From: Pezicula radicicola
Lineage: Eukaryota > Ascomycota > Leotiomycetes > Helotiales > Dermateaceae
DNA: 64,000 bases
Assembly (NCBI GenBank): GCA_003008705.1
Contig: PDUO01000003.1
Coordinates: 1,248,793 to 1,312,792, forward strand
Direction of reading: 5' to 3'
In this document: piece after piece, positions 34,722 to 47,311 of the stretch
How positions within the stretch are numbered: the stretch's first letter is position 1
How the letters are laid out: the number at the start of each line of letters is the position of its first letter
Notes under the pieces: model-generated
The model's input: the letters and a program-made list of their open reading frames with translations, nothing else
Told to the model about the DNA's origin: nothing
The model's database searches: none
Made by a program: the position numbers and the translations under genes

Positions 34722-37395
34722 TCAGTCCTCAGTAAGATCCAAAACTTCCACGCTTGATACTCTCCATGAGCGTCCTCTAACCCTCTCATTTACGTCTTCA
34801 TTTTCATCAACCTCTCTCCACGCCCCGGGTAAACTCTCTCTCAGCATGATGTACTTTTTGCCATCGTTCGCTCTACCCGTCTTGCCTTTTGCGATCTGGT
34901 TCTTTGTCTTGGTTTCAGCATGCCAAGACAATTTTGGTACCAGTGTCTTCGTGACTTCAGGAGAAGACGATATTGTAATAGTTTCTGTTTGAGTAGATGT
35001 TTGAGATTTTATTGGTGTGAAAAGCTGAGTTAAAGTCGGGAGTTCTGGTGATGAGGATCTATCGCGAGCAGTTTGTGGCGAGAAATCTAACCTACGATTT
35101 ACCCGGTGTGGAGTCAGGCTCTTCTCGAGGTCGAAACCTTGTAGATCATTTGCTAGGTCTCTTATTTGTTCCGGTGTTCTTTTCTTCCTTGGTGATGGTT
35201 GATCTATGGTATTGCTATCGCTGAAAGACCTAGGTTGGTCGCCGCGAACTGGTATCCTTGGCGGAGAACTACTTAAGAGATCTGGTTCAGAATGGAACTC
35301 AACATCAGGCTCTGGAGAAAGCGAATGTTTTCTTCGTAGAGTTGGTGCCAGTGATGAAGATGGTGAAGACGCCAAAGGACTGGATTCTAGATCATATCTT
35401 TCCTCTTTGCTCGTTCTAGCTTGCTGACCAAGGGGTTTGCTTACTGAAGGTGTAGGTCTTTGCAAAGAAGATGATTGAGACACCGTCCACGGATTTCCTG
35501 CTGGACTTGGCTTCAATGCAACCTTCGATTTTCCTACGACTCTTGATTTTGTTCGTGTCTCTTCCATTGGAGGTTTAGTAGTAATTGACGCCTCCTTTGC
35601 TGTTCGATTTCTGGTTGATACAGAGCTTGTTTTTGTAACAGAGGCCTGACTAGATGACAGTCTGTCCAACGAAGGTGCAAGATACACTGGTGGTAAGTCT
35701 ACCTGGCTAGGCTTGGGTAAAGTCTTCTTGGAAATCTCTGGTAGACTTTCTTTTGCTCCTTCAAGACCTCCCTTTGTAACCTTCACAAATTTATCCAGCG
35801 CCCCTTTCGGCATACCACTCTTTTTCGTTGTGGTTTTCTTAGGTACGGCCTTTACCTTAACCGGCTTCTTGGGATTACGCAGAGTTTCTTCGTAGTCTTC
35901 GGCTTTCAAAGGAATCCCAACTTTTACAATTGTTGCCGGTATCCATGCTTTCTCAAGTTGAGTAGGGTCATACAACGACGGACCTCTCTTGTTTGGGCTC
36001 GTAGACGGGGCTGCGTCATCAGAGATGTATGGCTCTGCAATATCGTCGTCAATGACTGGAGCGAGCCCATCTCGTCCATAGTCTCCGCTGTCGTCGTATT
36101 CTGCCTCGAGGTCTATATCGACAATGTCCAGTGGTGCAAATACAACTCTCAGTTCTCGAATGCCGTCCGTCGAGAAATGCACTCGATTACCGCAGATTGA
36201 CCTCACTAGCTCCATCTCTTGCATAGCAGTAAGAACAAGATCCCCATACCCAGATTCTCGTCGATCTGCTCTCAGCCGTAATTTGTGAATTAAAAGCGCA
36301 GGTGCTAATCCTCGAATAAATTTCGTTGCGCCTCCCTTGTTTTTCCACTCGAATACCTCCGCCACCCATTGCCGAAGTCCTGCAATATCAACCTCTCCAT
36401 CCCATAAAAACTCGTTCTTTAGCTTATCAATTTTGGATGCTGATGAGACTACCGGATGTGTATAGTAACCCAGCACCTCTCTGTCAGGGAAGTTTTCCGG
36501 GATTTTCAAAGCCTTATGTTTTACCCTAAAAAACTTACACTCATTTGTCTGGATTTCATGGGCCAGGCCAATTCTCCATGCCTCCAAAGCAGTAGGGTCG
36601 GATCTCGGTATTTGGCAAAGGGATTTTCCAAAACCAGCTCTAGCAGCTTCACAGGCAACTTTGATACCACAACCTGGAATGCCCTCAGTGATGTAGTCGC
36701 CACCACTCATTAAAGCAACCAAGATCATCCCTTCTCGATCAAGCCCAGACTTGCCCTTCTTGGTTGCTTCAGCCTCATATGCTGAGACGTGAGTAGGACT
36801 TTTATTACCCCGAACCCCTTCAGAAGACCAATTCCGGAACGTCCATCCGCATCCAAACATGAGGGTATCGACATCCTCACTCAGAACAGCATCAACAATG
36901 CCTTCTCGTTGTAGCAAAGCACACTCAGCCTCAGCCTCTCCAGGTGCAACATGAAATGGAAAGCCAAATAGCTTGAGAAGCTGTTTCGTTAACATATTAG
37001 GAAGCATCCCGCCATTTCCTCCTACACGCTTATTCCTTTTGAAGGTCGGTTTGTGAGGACCATCAAATACAAAGAGAGGCTGGACAGATATTGATAGCAA
37101 CCGAAGAAGCCGGTAATATAATGTTCGTATTGCTGGGTTCGTTCCCCCTAAAATGATGAGTATGATAAAATATGATGGGTCCATTGGAAGATATACCTCT
37201 CCCAGCTTGGATCTGAAACTGCCATATTGATATATCGATAGCGATTCTCAAAGGCCGCCCTGTCTTCTCGAATTTCTCTATAGCAAGCTTCTGCAAAGCA
37301 ACTCGGTTCCCTGAGCCAATCTCTCCATAAATACTTCGCGCAATCAGCAACAGTCTGAAAAATACGAATATACTTTCATACCCTTTGATTCCCAT
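34722..37395 (-). CDS. yen1: GEN1/Yen1-type Holliday-junction resolvase (XPG/FEN1 family)
   Basis: Structure-selective nuclease that symmetrically cuts four-way DNA junctions during recombination and replication rescue. Minus-strand exons are 37382-37395, 37197-37354 and 34722-37147, giving 865 aa. The XPG-N block starts at MGIKG with metal ligands at about D45 (IAIDISIW) and D86 (FVFDGP). The XPG-I block has the E-x-E-x-E cluster at residues 128-132 (GEAEAECALLQREG) and D149/D151 (SEDVDTLMFG). D208 lies in GGDYITEGIPGCG, the helix-two-turn-helix. A GEN1-like chromodomain-type region probably lies after residue 400, and the Ser/Pro/Lys-rich C-terminal 300 residues carry several SP/TP motifs, fitting the CDK control known for Yen1. 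All active-site acids are present. The very short first exon was chosen because it restores the invariant MGIKG start. Confidence 0.9.
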
Positions 37396-37729
37396 GATGT
37401 CGTCGGTAACCCAAATTTAGCGGTGCTCCAAAACCGCATACTAGCACCAACTGATTATTGATTTCATTTTATAATGCTGTTACTAATGCCCAGCAAGAAA
37501 TAGCAAATGCGTCTTGTTATGTGTTTTCTCTTATTTGGAGACGTTGAACATCTGGAAGCTTTATTTACGAAGTGTGGCCGCCCTAGCCTCGGGGTTTCCA
37601 TAGCGATCACCGACGACAAGCTCCTTTCCTCAACCGCGAGGCTGTGACGACCCAAAAACCACCTCAGTATGCGCCAAAATAAAATGCAGTATTGACGGCG
37701 ATTGAATCTTCATCTGCAGATGTAACAAC
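37396..37729. promoter_or_regulatory. Divergent promoter of resolvase and Arp10 genes
   Basis: 334 bp between two diverging start codons. No specific motif is assigned. Confidence 0.5.
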
Positions 37730-39488
37730 ATGGCCACACCGACTGGTCCCGCTCATCGTAGCGTCTCCAACATCCGTCCCACTGTTACTGCTGCACCAGG
37801 CTCCCCATCAAGTCCGCATACTCCTCTTCGAACAATATCCTCAACCTTTGGCTCTCCTTCAGCCTTGCGTGCCGAAGAGGAATGCGTAATTATTGAATTG
37901 GGTAGTCGCTATCTCAGGGCTGGCTTTGCAGGAGATGCACTGCCCAAGGCAATCGTGGACTTTGGCCCGGAGGAACAAAGGAGAGCTGGGGACTTCAGGA
38001 AGTGGGACTTGGGTTTTGAGCAGGATTGGAGGAAGAGAGTGAAGGGGAAAGACTGGGGAGAAGCGCATGAGCTTTGGAAGCTGGACTTGAGAGGTGTGGA
38101 TCTGGGCTTAGTCGGTGATAAGATTGAGAGGGCAATGAGAGATGCATTCACAAAGTCAGTTTCCAATTACCAAGTGATCCCAGACTCCTGCTAACTGGTG
38201 CTATCATAGGTATCTTCTCATTGACTCCCGGCCACGAAGAATGTCACTCGCGCTTCCTTCTACTTTACCGACACCACTCCTTTCTACAATCCTCGACACA
38301 TTGTTCACACACTTCCAGCCTCCAACCATATCATTGATGTCCTCGCCCGCACTTATTACCGTAGCTGCTGGTCTGCGTGCTTCCCTTGTTGTTGATATTG
38401 GTTGGGCCGAGACGCTTGTCACAGGTATTTACGAATTCCGAGAGGTGCAGTGTGGCAGGTCAATCAGAGCCAGCAAGTTCTTAGGGCAGGAGATGCAGCG
38501 TATGCTTGTTGCATCAGCAGGTCCAGAAATCCACCATGATGGGTATGGACTACAAGAACTTATAAGCTTTGAGGAGTGCGAGGAAGTTGTTTCTCGATTG
38601 TCATGGTGCAAATCAAGGAAGAAACTCGAGCAAGTCACATCTCCCCATGGACTTACCCCCGTGAAAGAAGAAGATGAGTTTAGGTCAAGTATGAGGGCAC
38701 TGCATATTAGTGGGGATGACGCTGCTGACCCAACGGTATCGGTGCCTCTCACCTCAACAAATCCGCCAACTACGCTACGCCTTCCCTTTTCAAAACTTGC
38801 AGAGCCGTGTGAGACAGCTTTATTTGCAACTGGTACCTCATTCAAGGACCTTGACGATGAAGAGCTACCAATCCATGTACTCATATACCGAACACTCCTT
38901 CAACTTCCCGTGGACCTCCGATCGGTTTGTATGTCACGAATAGTATTTGTAGGCGGTGGATCAAAAATACTCGGGCTAAAAGCTAGAATACTAGATGAAG
39001 TGGCTGCCCTTATTGATCAGCGAGGCTGGGATCCAGTTCAAGGTCGAGCGGTTGAGCAGTACCGTCAGAATCCAAAACTCAATTCAAATCGATCTAGGCA
39101 AGCTGGAAATGGGCCCACTGAAATTATTCCTGGGGATGAAGAATCTGGACCGAAGATCATCGCCGCGCTACGAGAACAGGAGGAAGATCCGATTGCCGAT
39201 GCAGTCAAGCGAGAAGCTAAAAAAGGAGCTGGTCCGGACGAGAAGGGCTATTTACGTGCAGTGGAATCCCTGGGGGCTTGGGGAGGTGCCAGTCTTCTCT
39301 CACAACTTAAAGTACCGGCAGTGTCTGTTATTGAACGAGAGTCCTGGCTGCAGCATGGCACTGCAGGTGCTTCAAAGCCAGGGGAAATCGAAATTAGTGT
39401 TGGCCGTCAGCGACAGAGCATGGGCCCAGGTGCTTTCAAGGGCGGTGCTGGTGAAAGGTCTAGTTGGACTTTGGGTTTGTGGGGTTGA
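37730..39488 (+). CDS. ARP10: Actin-related protein 10 (dynactin pointed-end subunit)
   Basis: Actin-fold protein expected to cap the pointed end of the dynactin Arp1 filament and so support dynein-based transport of nuclei and vesicles. Exons are 37730-38154 and 38210-39488, giving 567 aa, longer than yeast Arp10 but usual for filamentous fungi. After a Ser/Pro-rich N-terminus the actin fold begins at about residue 47 (CVIIELGSRYLRAGFAGDALPK, the phosphate-1 strand with lineage-specific changes). LRASLVVDIGWAETLVTGIYE is the phosphate-2 loop region, and MSRIVFVGGGSKILGLKARIL is the adenosine/hinge motif. The insert after residue 320 and the Gly/Arg-rich C-terminus are weakly conserved features. 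The ATP-binding residues are altered compared with actin, so nucleotide binding is uncertain. It is distinguished from Arp1/actin by the DIGWAET motif and the long tail. Confidence 0.87.
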
Positions 39489-39873
39489 GAGGCTATGTTG
39501 AATCATGATATGATATTTACAGGCCCAAGCCGATAAGAAAATCTTTCGCGAGGAAAGCGTTGCTATTTCATATCCATCGAGAGAGCGGAGCGAGCATAGC
39601 TCGCCTAACTTTCCATCAAGCTTGTCTCACAGATATTCTTGCTTTGGGGACATACTACGAGATGCACCGTTACTTTCTCAGATAAGTTCAAAAGCGCTTG
39701 TGGGGAAATGATGATGAGTTTGATGAATTGAAGGAATACCTCCGTGTTATATAGATAGCTAGATAGTTGACGCGGAATACAAAAGATACCCCCAGTCTCT
39801 TAGCTAATTGTTTGGCAAGAGGTCATATTGAATAGCTATTTAATGGGGATGTAAGAGATAGACCGTGGTAACT

Positions 39874-39891
39874 AACTCGCTTGATTTAAGT
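39874..39891 (+). repeat. Dispersed 18-bp unit, locus 4
   Basis: Single unit AACTCGCTTGATTTAAGT with partial flanks (GGTAACT before, AGGTAACC after). Confidence 0.6.
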
Positions 39892-40200
39892 AGGTAACCT
39901 GAGAGAACCATTACTTACATGTTAAGATATCCCTAATCAAATTGATCTCTTACAAAGCAATTCGTACTCTAAGCAAAAACTCAATTCAGTCGTACGCGAC
40001 GGAACGACACAAGCAGAGTGTGATGTGTGTGATTTCAATTGGAGCTTTTTGTGAGGCTATCGTTGACGTTGCCCCAGCAACTCTCCGCGATACGCGAGAC
40101 GCCGAGAAGCAACAACCGCCGAATTCGTAGACCATTATTTGGTTATGGCTATCGCATACTGCAATACCTAACGTACCATAACCTCCCTGCTCGCTGTTTG

Positions 40201-40225
40201 CTGCCTGCTGCCTGCTGCCTGCTGC
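40201..40225. repeat. (CTGCCTG)n seven-base microsatellite
   Basis: About 3.5 perfect units in the upstream region of the gene starting at 40388. Confidence 0.85.
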
Positions 40226-40387
40226 CTTTAAGCCTTCCTCCTCTTATTCTCTAATCGTACCTTTTGCCTGGAAGTTTCCCAATACCCAATTCGAGATCGC
40301 ATGGTCTCACGCCTGGTTTGACTGCAGAAGTCAACATTCCATACAGCCTAGAATCGCATTCCACTCTTCCTCCCTCACATCACAGCC

Positions 40388-43300
40388 ATGCCCTCCACAG
40401 AGAGAAGTGACTCGCGCGATAGCGAGCGGATTCTGAGACATCAACACTCTTCATCTTCTGACTATGGCCGGGCAGTAGTTCCTATGTAAGTTTCAATCGC
40501 AAAGGGAGTAAACAAACCACTGATGGGCAAACAGGTGGGACAGCTCTGACCCAGAACGCGCACCTCCTCCACTACCTATGAACCCATCTTCTCCAATTAC
40601 CGCCTCACGACCGAACACCTCCTCTGCGATACAAGCAGCCCACTCAGCCTTGACCGAGAAGGCTCGGGAGAATGCCTATGTCAGTAACGCTCTCGCGAAA
40701 CGACCTGAACCATCACCTGAGCGGTCCCTTATAAAGGGAGCCACACATAAGCGGATGCAGTCCCTTCAGACTGGAAATGTTCGCGATTTAAGTAGTTTTC
40801 TCGAAAGCAACAATCTAAGTAAATCGCCAGAAAAGAGTCCGACGAGGAGGCCGTCGACTCCCCATACCAATAAGGACTTTGTACTTGAGAGATCCGGATC
40901 GCTAGAGAAGGAAAATCGATCATCTACACCAACACCAAGTCGCGATACACCAACTCTACGGCCTTCCCTGCGTAAGCCAGAGAGACATCAAAGCATACTT
41001 GGGGAAAACACTCCACCTCAGTCTGCAACGATGATGGCTCTGCAAAATATGGTAAGTAGGGATACAGATATGCCTATGCCTCTCTCCAATGTCACAAATG
41101 GGTCTACCGCGCTGGTTCGCGTACCACCAACGTTCGATGCAATTTCGAATCAAATTCTGAGTCTTACGAGTATTGCGACAAGTCTTCAGAGAGAGATGGC
41201 GAATCTCACAAGGCGAAGTAAAGACAATGCTACAGATCTAGTCAGTTTGAAAGAGGCCACGAACGCTAGGGATGAGGACATTCGGAAAAGCCTGAGAGAG
41301 CTTGTAGTCAACTTGGAGGAGGCAGGCTCAAGGGGCTCAAGGTCTTCAAGTAATTATCTGACTGGTGCTGGTGGGGGACTTTTCCTGGACAACAAAGCAC
41401 ACAACTCTCCGCGCTCTGGGACTATCAAACCATTTACTCTCCCGCGAATACCAAGCCCAAATAGTTTTTCTTCTTCTCTGGATCGCGAACCAACGTCAAC
41501 GCCTGATAGCGCTACAAGTATCGCACTTTTGGAGAAGATTCTGCGGGAAATGGGAACTCGAGAGGGACAAGATCTTTTGGTCTCACGGCTCACATTAGTT
41601 GCTGACCAACTCACTCGCGACGGAATGTCAACGGCAAAGAAACTTGAGGATTTAGTGAGATTTATCAAAGATAATACCGAATCGCAGGCCTTGATAGCAC
41701 ATAATGGAGATTCAAGATCCCGTGGGTTCAGTTTTGATGAACCTCCAAGGCTAGAATTGGATTTTGATCAACCCAGATCCGGGCCAATGACACAGAGAGT
41801 GGAGGCGCTTCTTTCACCCTCAAACAAGGAGAACCGGAGAGACTCTGCGCCTGTACGGCCGTCAGAAGCTCTGAATGCTGATATCATCAAAATCATTCGC
41901 TCTACTAAGGACAGTGTTGCCCAGGGTGGTGGACTGACCGCTGAGGTTAAGGCATTAGTTCGAGAACTGCGTGGAGAAGTCCTGGGAATGGGACGTGAAA
42001 TTGGCCGAAAACTAGAACAGGCCAGCGCTAAGGATGTCTCGAAGGATGCCGAGCAGAGCAAGCAGGATGTAGCACATATTGTCGAGGATGGACTGAATAA
42101 CTTAAAGCAGCATATGGACGCCGTTTTACGCGAGCATCGTCGACAATCCTCAGAATCCATATCACGCAATGTTGTGGATTATCAGGAGATCTACAATGCA
42201 GTTAGAGCTGCGCTTAAGGAGAAGCCACAGAGCCCAGAGGCCCCCTCCTTGGAGAAAGAAGATATCATTGAGGCAGTACGAGAGGCCTGGGAGAATTACA
42301 AGCCCGATATTGAGTTGCAGCATTTCGGCCTGGAACGGGAAGAACTTCTCGCAGCCCTCAAAGAGGGCATCCAACAATACACACCGCAAGAATCAGCACG
42401 AGATGTTGGAGGAGCGACCCGTGAAGAGGTATTCGCCGCCGTCGTTGAAGGGTTGAAGCATTTTTCTCCTCCCAGAATCGAATCAGAAGCGAGTCTATCT
42501 CGCGACGAGATTCTAGATGCCGTCAGAGAATGTCTTGAAGAGTTCGAATTTCCCGCTGCTCCTTCAGCATTGCCACGAGAGGATGATGTGACAAGGGATC
42601 TTATGCTCGATGCTGTAAATGAGGGTCTTCACAAGTTTAATTTCCCAGATAAGGCACCAATCTCAAAGGATGTCATTCTGGAGGCGGTCAGTGAAGGTCT
42701 TCGGCATTTTCAACCTTCTACGGAGACTAGAGTTTCTAGGGAGGTCGTACTCGATGCTGTTCATGAAGCTCTCCAAAGTTTTGAACTTCCTGCCAGCTCC
42801 CCCGTTTCCAGGGATATTATGCTTGATGCCATCAATGAAGGGCTTAATAACTTTGATTTTTCAGCAGTGAATAGCATGGCTATTAGTCGAGATATTGGCG
42901 GTGGTCTGACCCGGGACGACCTATTCGATGCAGTAAAGGCTGGCATGGAAGCTGCTCCTACTGCCATGTATGCTTATGGAGAGCAGCAAGTTTATGAGCG
43001 CCTACAAGAGATCATTGAGACTATGCGAACCGAATTCCAAGCTGTCTCTCAAGAGGCTAAGCAGAATGTTGCCGCTCATGGACGAGATACGGAACAGCTT
43101 TTAGATGCGACAAAGGACGGTTTCGACAGACTACGCAATGATATCGAGACTTACATTGATTGTGCCGCAGATATTACTGGCAAGGACGAGATTCTTGACT
43201 GTGTGCGCGAAAGTTTCGATGCTCTTCGCGTAGAAGTCTCTGCACTCGTATCTAAGGGCTCAGAGAGCTCTCTAGATTCCGTTCAAGGCGAGCTAGAGCA

Positions 43301-46300
43301 TCTTCGAGAGACCATGGCGACATCTTTAGTCCGTGGTGGATCAGGCATTGAAAAGGATGAGATTATCGAGGCTCTAAGAGAAGGGCTTGATGGACTTCGT
43401 GCTGATATCGATCGCCCCAGAGCTAGCAACGAAAGTTTCATGTCAGGGACAGGAGAGATTCTTGATACTCTTCGAGAAGGCTTTGATGCACTCCGTGAAG
43501 ATATTGATCGTCCTCGGAACAACAACGAAAATGCGACCATAGGCACAGGCAAAATTCTTGATGCTCTTAGAGATGGCTTCGATGCACTACGTGCGGATAT
43601 TGAACGCCCTCGAGAAAACAATGAAATTGTGCTGGCGGGAACTGAAAAGGCAGCCGGAAACCTCGACAAATCGGGCCAAATTCTCGAGACTCTCAGGGAG
43701 GTTTCTACTGAAATCCGGTCAGCAGAAATCCTGGACACCCTCAAAGAAGGTTTTGATGCACTCCGTGCAAACATTGAGCGTCCACGCGACGGTAACGAGG
43801 GCTCCACCGGAGGCACAGTTGAAATCCTCAATGCTCTTCAAGATGGGCTTGCCGGTCTAAGGGTCGAGGTGGAAAAGCTCGGTAGCAAACCTGTAGATAT
43901 GACTGTCAACTACGAGATTTTGGACACCCTGAAAGCTGGCCTCGAAGGAGTGAGAGCTGATATCGACCGCCTTCGAGAAAGCGGTGTAGCTAAAAGCGAG
44001 TCAAATGAACGAGCAGTGGCTGCCATTACCAACGGTGCAGTTGTCCCCGCTGCGGAGGGTCTCAAGCGAAACGACATTGAGAACCTCGAGGTTCTTATTA
44101 CTCAGCTGCGCATCAAGATCGAGGCTTTAGAGTCAACGCCATCTCCACCACCACAAGAAGTCCCTGGTGCGGTGTCAAAAGATGACTTGGTAGTGGGCTT
44201 GGCCGCGCTGGAGGACCTTCTCCGCAACGTACAGGAATCAGTTAATGGCATTGCTAACCAAGAGAAAACCGTGGACGAAGACGCTCCAAAGAGGGAGGAT
44301 TTACAAGCTATTGAGACTCTCCTTCGTAATACGAAGGCAAAGATCGATGAGATGGATCCGGAGCATGCTGTGACTAAAGACCACCTGGACATTGTCGAAG
44401 CTGTTCTTCGGGAGACTAGGGACGATGTCAACCAGCTAGCGTCAAACTTGCAAGATGTCTCAAAGAAGGATGATATGGGCACTCTCGAATCGCTGGTTCG
44501 CGAAGTAGTCGTGGGACTTGAAGAAATGAAGGAGCGGGCTGTAAACGAATCCGAAGATCTGGAGAAGGTAACCAAGACCGACGTTGAAGCCGTGGAGGCC
44601 GTTTGTCACGATGTAAAATCGGCAATTGAGCAAATGGTTTTGTCTGATATTGCAGCACTGGCTGGAAAAGAAGACGTTATAAACCTGCAAGAATTGTTGA
44701 AGGAAACCACTGGCCGAATCGAAACACATGCAGAGACGAATGCAAAAGCGTTTGAAGAACGTCAAGCTGAGACAGTAGGTGTCGGCGAACGTGTCACAGA
44801 GATCAAGACCTTCCTCGAGGAGTTTAAAGATGCCATAAAGGAGAAGATGGATAAAGGTTCGACCAGCGTGGAAGCTCTAAGCAAGCTCCTTGAAGGCCTC
44901 GGCGAGACTCTCAGCAAGAATACAAGCACAACAGCCGATGATATTAAGGGGGTTCTCGAAACTATGAAAACTGAATTCGAGAAGTCTAATGCTGGTGTGG
45001 TTGGTGCCAAGCTTGAAACAGACGAAAAATTTCAGGAGACTTGGGATAAATTCGATGGCAAGCTCGATGAGAAATTCAACGAACTTCTTTCCAAGTATGA
45101 CGATGCACAAGCCTCTACAGAAGAACTCATGAAAGTGGGGGAGGCCAAAAATGGCGAGACCATGGAGGCACTTTTAGGCACTAAAGCGGTTGCAGAAGAC
45201 CTCAAGTCACTTATCGACACTTTAGGAACTACCTTGACAGACTCCGTGGATAAGATGGATGAGGCTGGAAAAACGGTCTTTAGTCGAGTAGAGGATACAT
45301 TTATAAGGGTTGAAGAGACGCATGCCGACGCAAAGGCTGAGCATCAGCTCACCCGTGAACAAGTCTTCAAGGCAATAGAGGGTATTGAAGGTGTGCAGGG
45401 TAATGTAACTGATTATCACCCAAAGATCCTCGAGTCTATCAAGGATGTTCTCTTGATAGTTGGCCAGCACTACGAACACTCAAAGACATCTTCCTCAGAG
45501 ATTTCACAGAAAATTACCGACATACCTCCACCTCCACCGCCGATAGAGCTTCCACTACTGAAGGAACCGGAGCCAGTTGAGAAATATGATGATACACCGG
45601 TGCATGAAAAGCTGGACAAGCTTGTTGATCATATGCATGCAGCAGGAAAGTCATTTGCTCAGCTAGATATGCTCGACAAGATCCACCAACAAGTCATGCA
45701 GACTGCTGCCGAAGTATCTGAATTTGTGACTGCACAGACACAACGGATTGCTGATGACCATGAAGATAAAGAGAAGGCTGTCGAGGCTGCAACTATTGCT
45801 CTTGAGAAGAGACTTGCCCAAAAGGAGCAAGTTGAAGCAACAGTTGTAGGCCTTCGTGAGGAGGAAGACCAGCTGAAGGAATCTGTGGCCATGCTCAAAG
45901 TAGAGCAAGAGAGTTTGGCCCACCAAAAGTTGCGACTCTCGGCAGATGTCTCAAGTCTTGAGACAGCTCTTCGAATCCGACGCGAAGAACTCCACGCAAT
46001 GGAAGCTCGAGCTGAAGGATTGGAGAGACGTATCTTGGAAGGTGTAATTGACCACTCCCGTGCGCTACTGATCTCGAAGAGCAAAAACAATGGTCGTGAC
46101 GCGATGAGTCGCAAGCGTGTTCCTAGCCATGCTCCTTCCGCAACAGGATCCGTTCTCTCTAATGGTAACTCCCGCGCCAACTCCCGTGCCTCAAATACAA
46201 CCCAGAGTGCTGTTAGTATGGCTATGAACGGCAACCGTGCCATGGTCCATGTACCGATAAACAATCCAGCTGGCGCCTCGAGGCGAATCCTTTCTCTTAA

Positions 46301-46703
46301 TCAAATCACCAACAATGTCCCCACTGGAGGCTTCACCCGTAGCCATAGTGTCAAAGCCCCTAGTACTAAAAGCTCTCTCCGGAAATCAAGTTGGGGTGGA
46401 TCAATGAGCCGTAAATATGGCGAACTCAACAAAGAGAATCTGGCCCTGAAGGAGACCGAGGAAGATGAGGAGGGTAGTTTGGATGAAGAAGATGAGGATG
46501 ATGAAGACGAGAGTGATAGCGGAACAATGCGAAGGAGTAGTCACGGCACGACCATTTACACGACAACGGGGACGGGCGTTAGTGAGAGTATTGATGAGGG
46601 TACTGAGTGGACGGGGAGTGACGTGGGAAGCTCAGTATTAGAGCCTCCCTCAGAGGAACGTGATGTCGTTCTCTATGACGAGGGTGCTGTCCAGGCCGCT
46701 TAA
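40388..46703 (+). CDS. Large repetitive coiled-coil protein, unknown function (2,088 aa)
   Basis: Exons are 40388-40485 and 40535-46703; the 49-nt intron joins VVPM to WDSSDPERAPPPLP in frame. The N-terminal ~180 residues are Ser/Pro/Arg-rich and probably disordered. The central part is almost entirely helical and acidic. It holds two families of internal repeats: about nine units of 24-27 residues, consensus (S/T)R(D/E)xxLDAVxEGLxxF, from 42250 to 42960, and about eight units of 25-37 residues, consensus EILDTLREGFDALRADIDRPR, from 43165 to 43985. Long heptad coiled coils follow to about 46050 (for example EQVEATVVGLREEEDQLKES), then a Ser/Arg-rich basic region and an acidic tail. No motor, kinase or membrane segment. 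It could be a cytoskeletal, septal or organelle-tethering scaffold; that is only an inference from its form. The gene is surely real given its length. Confidence 0.88.
42250..42960 (+). repeat. Internal protein repeat A in the large coiled-coil gene
   Basis: About nine diverged units of 24-27 codons, visible as TRDLMLDAVNEGLHKF, SKDVILEAVSEGLRHF, SREVVLDAVHEALQSF and SRDIMLDAINEGLNNF. Confidence 0.8.
43165..43985 (+). repeat. Internal protein repeat B in the large coiled-coil gene
   Basis: About eight units of 25-37 codons, three of them nearly identical (DTLREGFDALREDIDRPR, DALRDGFDALRADIERPR, DTLKEGFDALRANIERPR). The similarity points to recent duplication. Confidence 0.85.
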
Positions 46704-47065
46704 TGGATCGAGGTCATGTGTTAGATTCTCTGTACTTATTGTTTCTTCAGTTCATCCAGGTGTTTTGTAAAGGGTTGGACGCTTCATGCGAGGAAAGGAT
46801 TCTGGGACAGACGGAGAGGAGTTGGGTCATGATGATGTTTTTATGGTTATGAGCTTTCTGTGGATTGTTGCTGTTGCTTTTCATTGCTTTTAGGATTTTA
46901 TGATTATGGATACACTAGCGTTTTGTCAGTGTTTGCACTTTTTCAATTGTCAATAACCGTCTTTAATATAAAGCTGTTCATGTCTTAGATACCAATAACA
47001 AAGTGACTAGGTTGTAACCAAAACAAATTCTAGAACCACGTCCGCAATATAAGGTTGATAAAAGC

Positions 47066-47311
47066 CATTGCCCCATCCCGAAGACTACTGATCATATCTT
47101 GCTAGGTAGGGTCTTCAGATGCCTCAAATCCGGTTCCCCTACTATCTAGCACTCCTTTTCCAAGGGGGAGTCCTGACTAAAGCCACTTCAAATTGGCTCC
47201 CGCCCCTTTTCTCCCAGCCATTACCATTGATAAGTTCTATCACTGAACCACTTCCGCGTTAAAACTTTAAAAACAATCACTACCCCATCCCGAAGTCTAT
47301 TGATCATAATA
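47066..47311. repeat. Degenerate direct repeat, two copies about 210 bp apart
   Basis: Both copies contain CCCCATCCCGAAG followed by CTACTGATCAT or CTATTGATCAT, with related flanks (CCACGTCCGC/CCACTTCCGC upstream). Confidence 0.6.

Larger units (their letters stand above)
39489..40387. other. Intergenic, promoter of large coiled-coil gene
   Basis: 900 bp with one 18-bp repeat unit (39874-39891) and a CTGCCTG microsatellite (40201-40225). The rest is unremarkable. Confidence 0.55.

Noticed and set aside
39585..39620. GAGCGAGC..GCTCGC hairpin after the Arp10 gene
   Set aside because: Short stem with no T-run; intrinsic terminators are not expected in a fungal nuclear genome.
42162..45479. Several minus-strand ORFs of 60-180 codons inside the large coiled-coil gene
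   Set aside because: Ser/Arg-rich antisense shadows of an acidic repetitive coding region.
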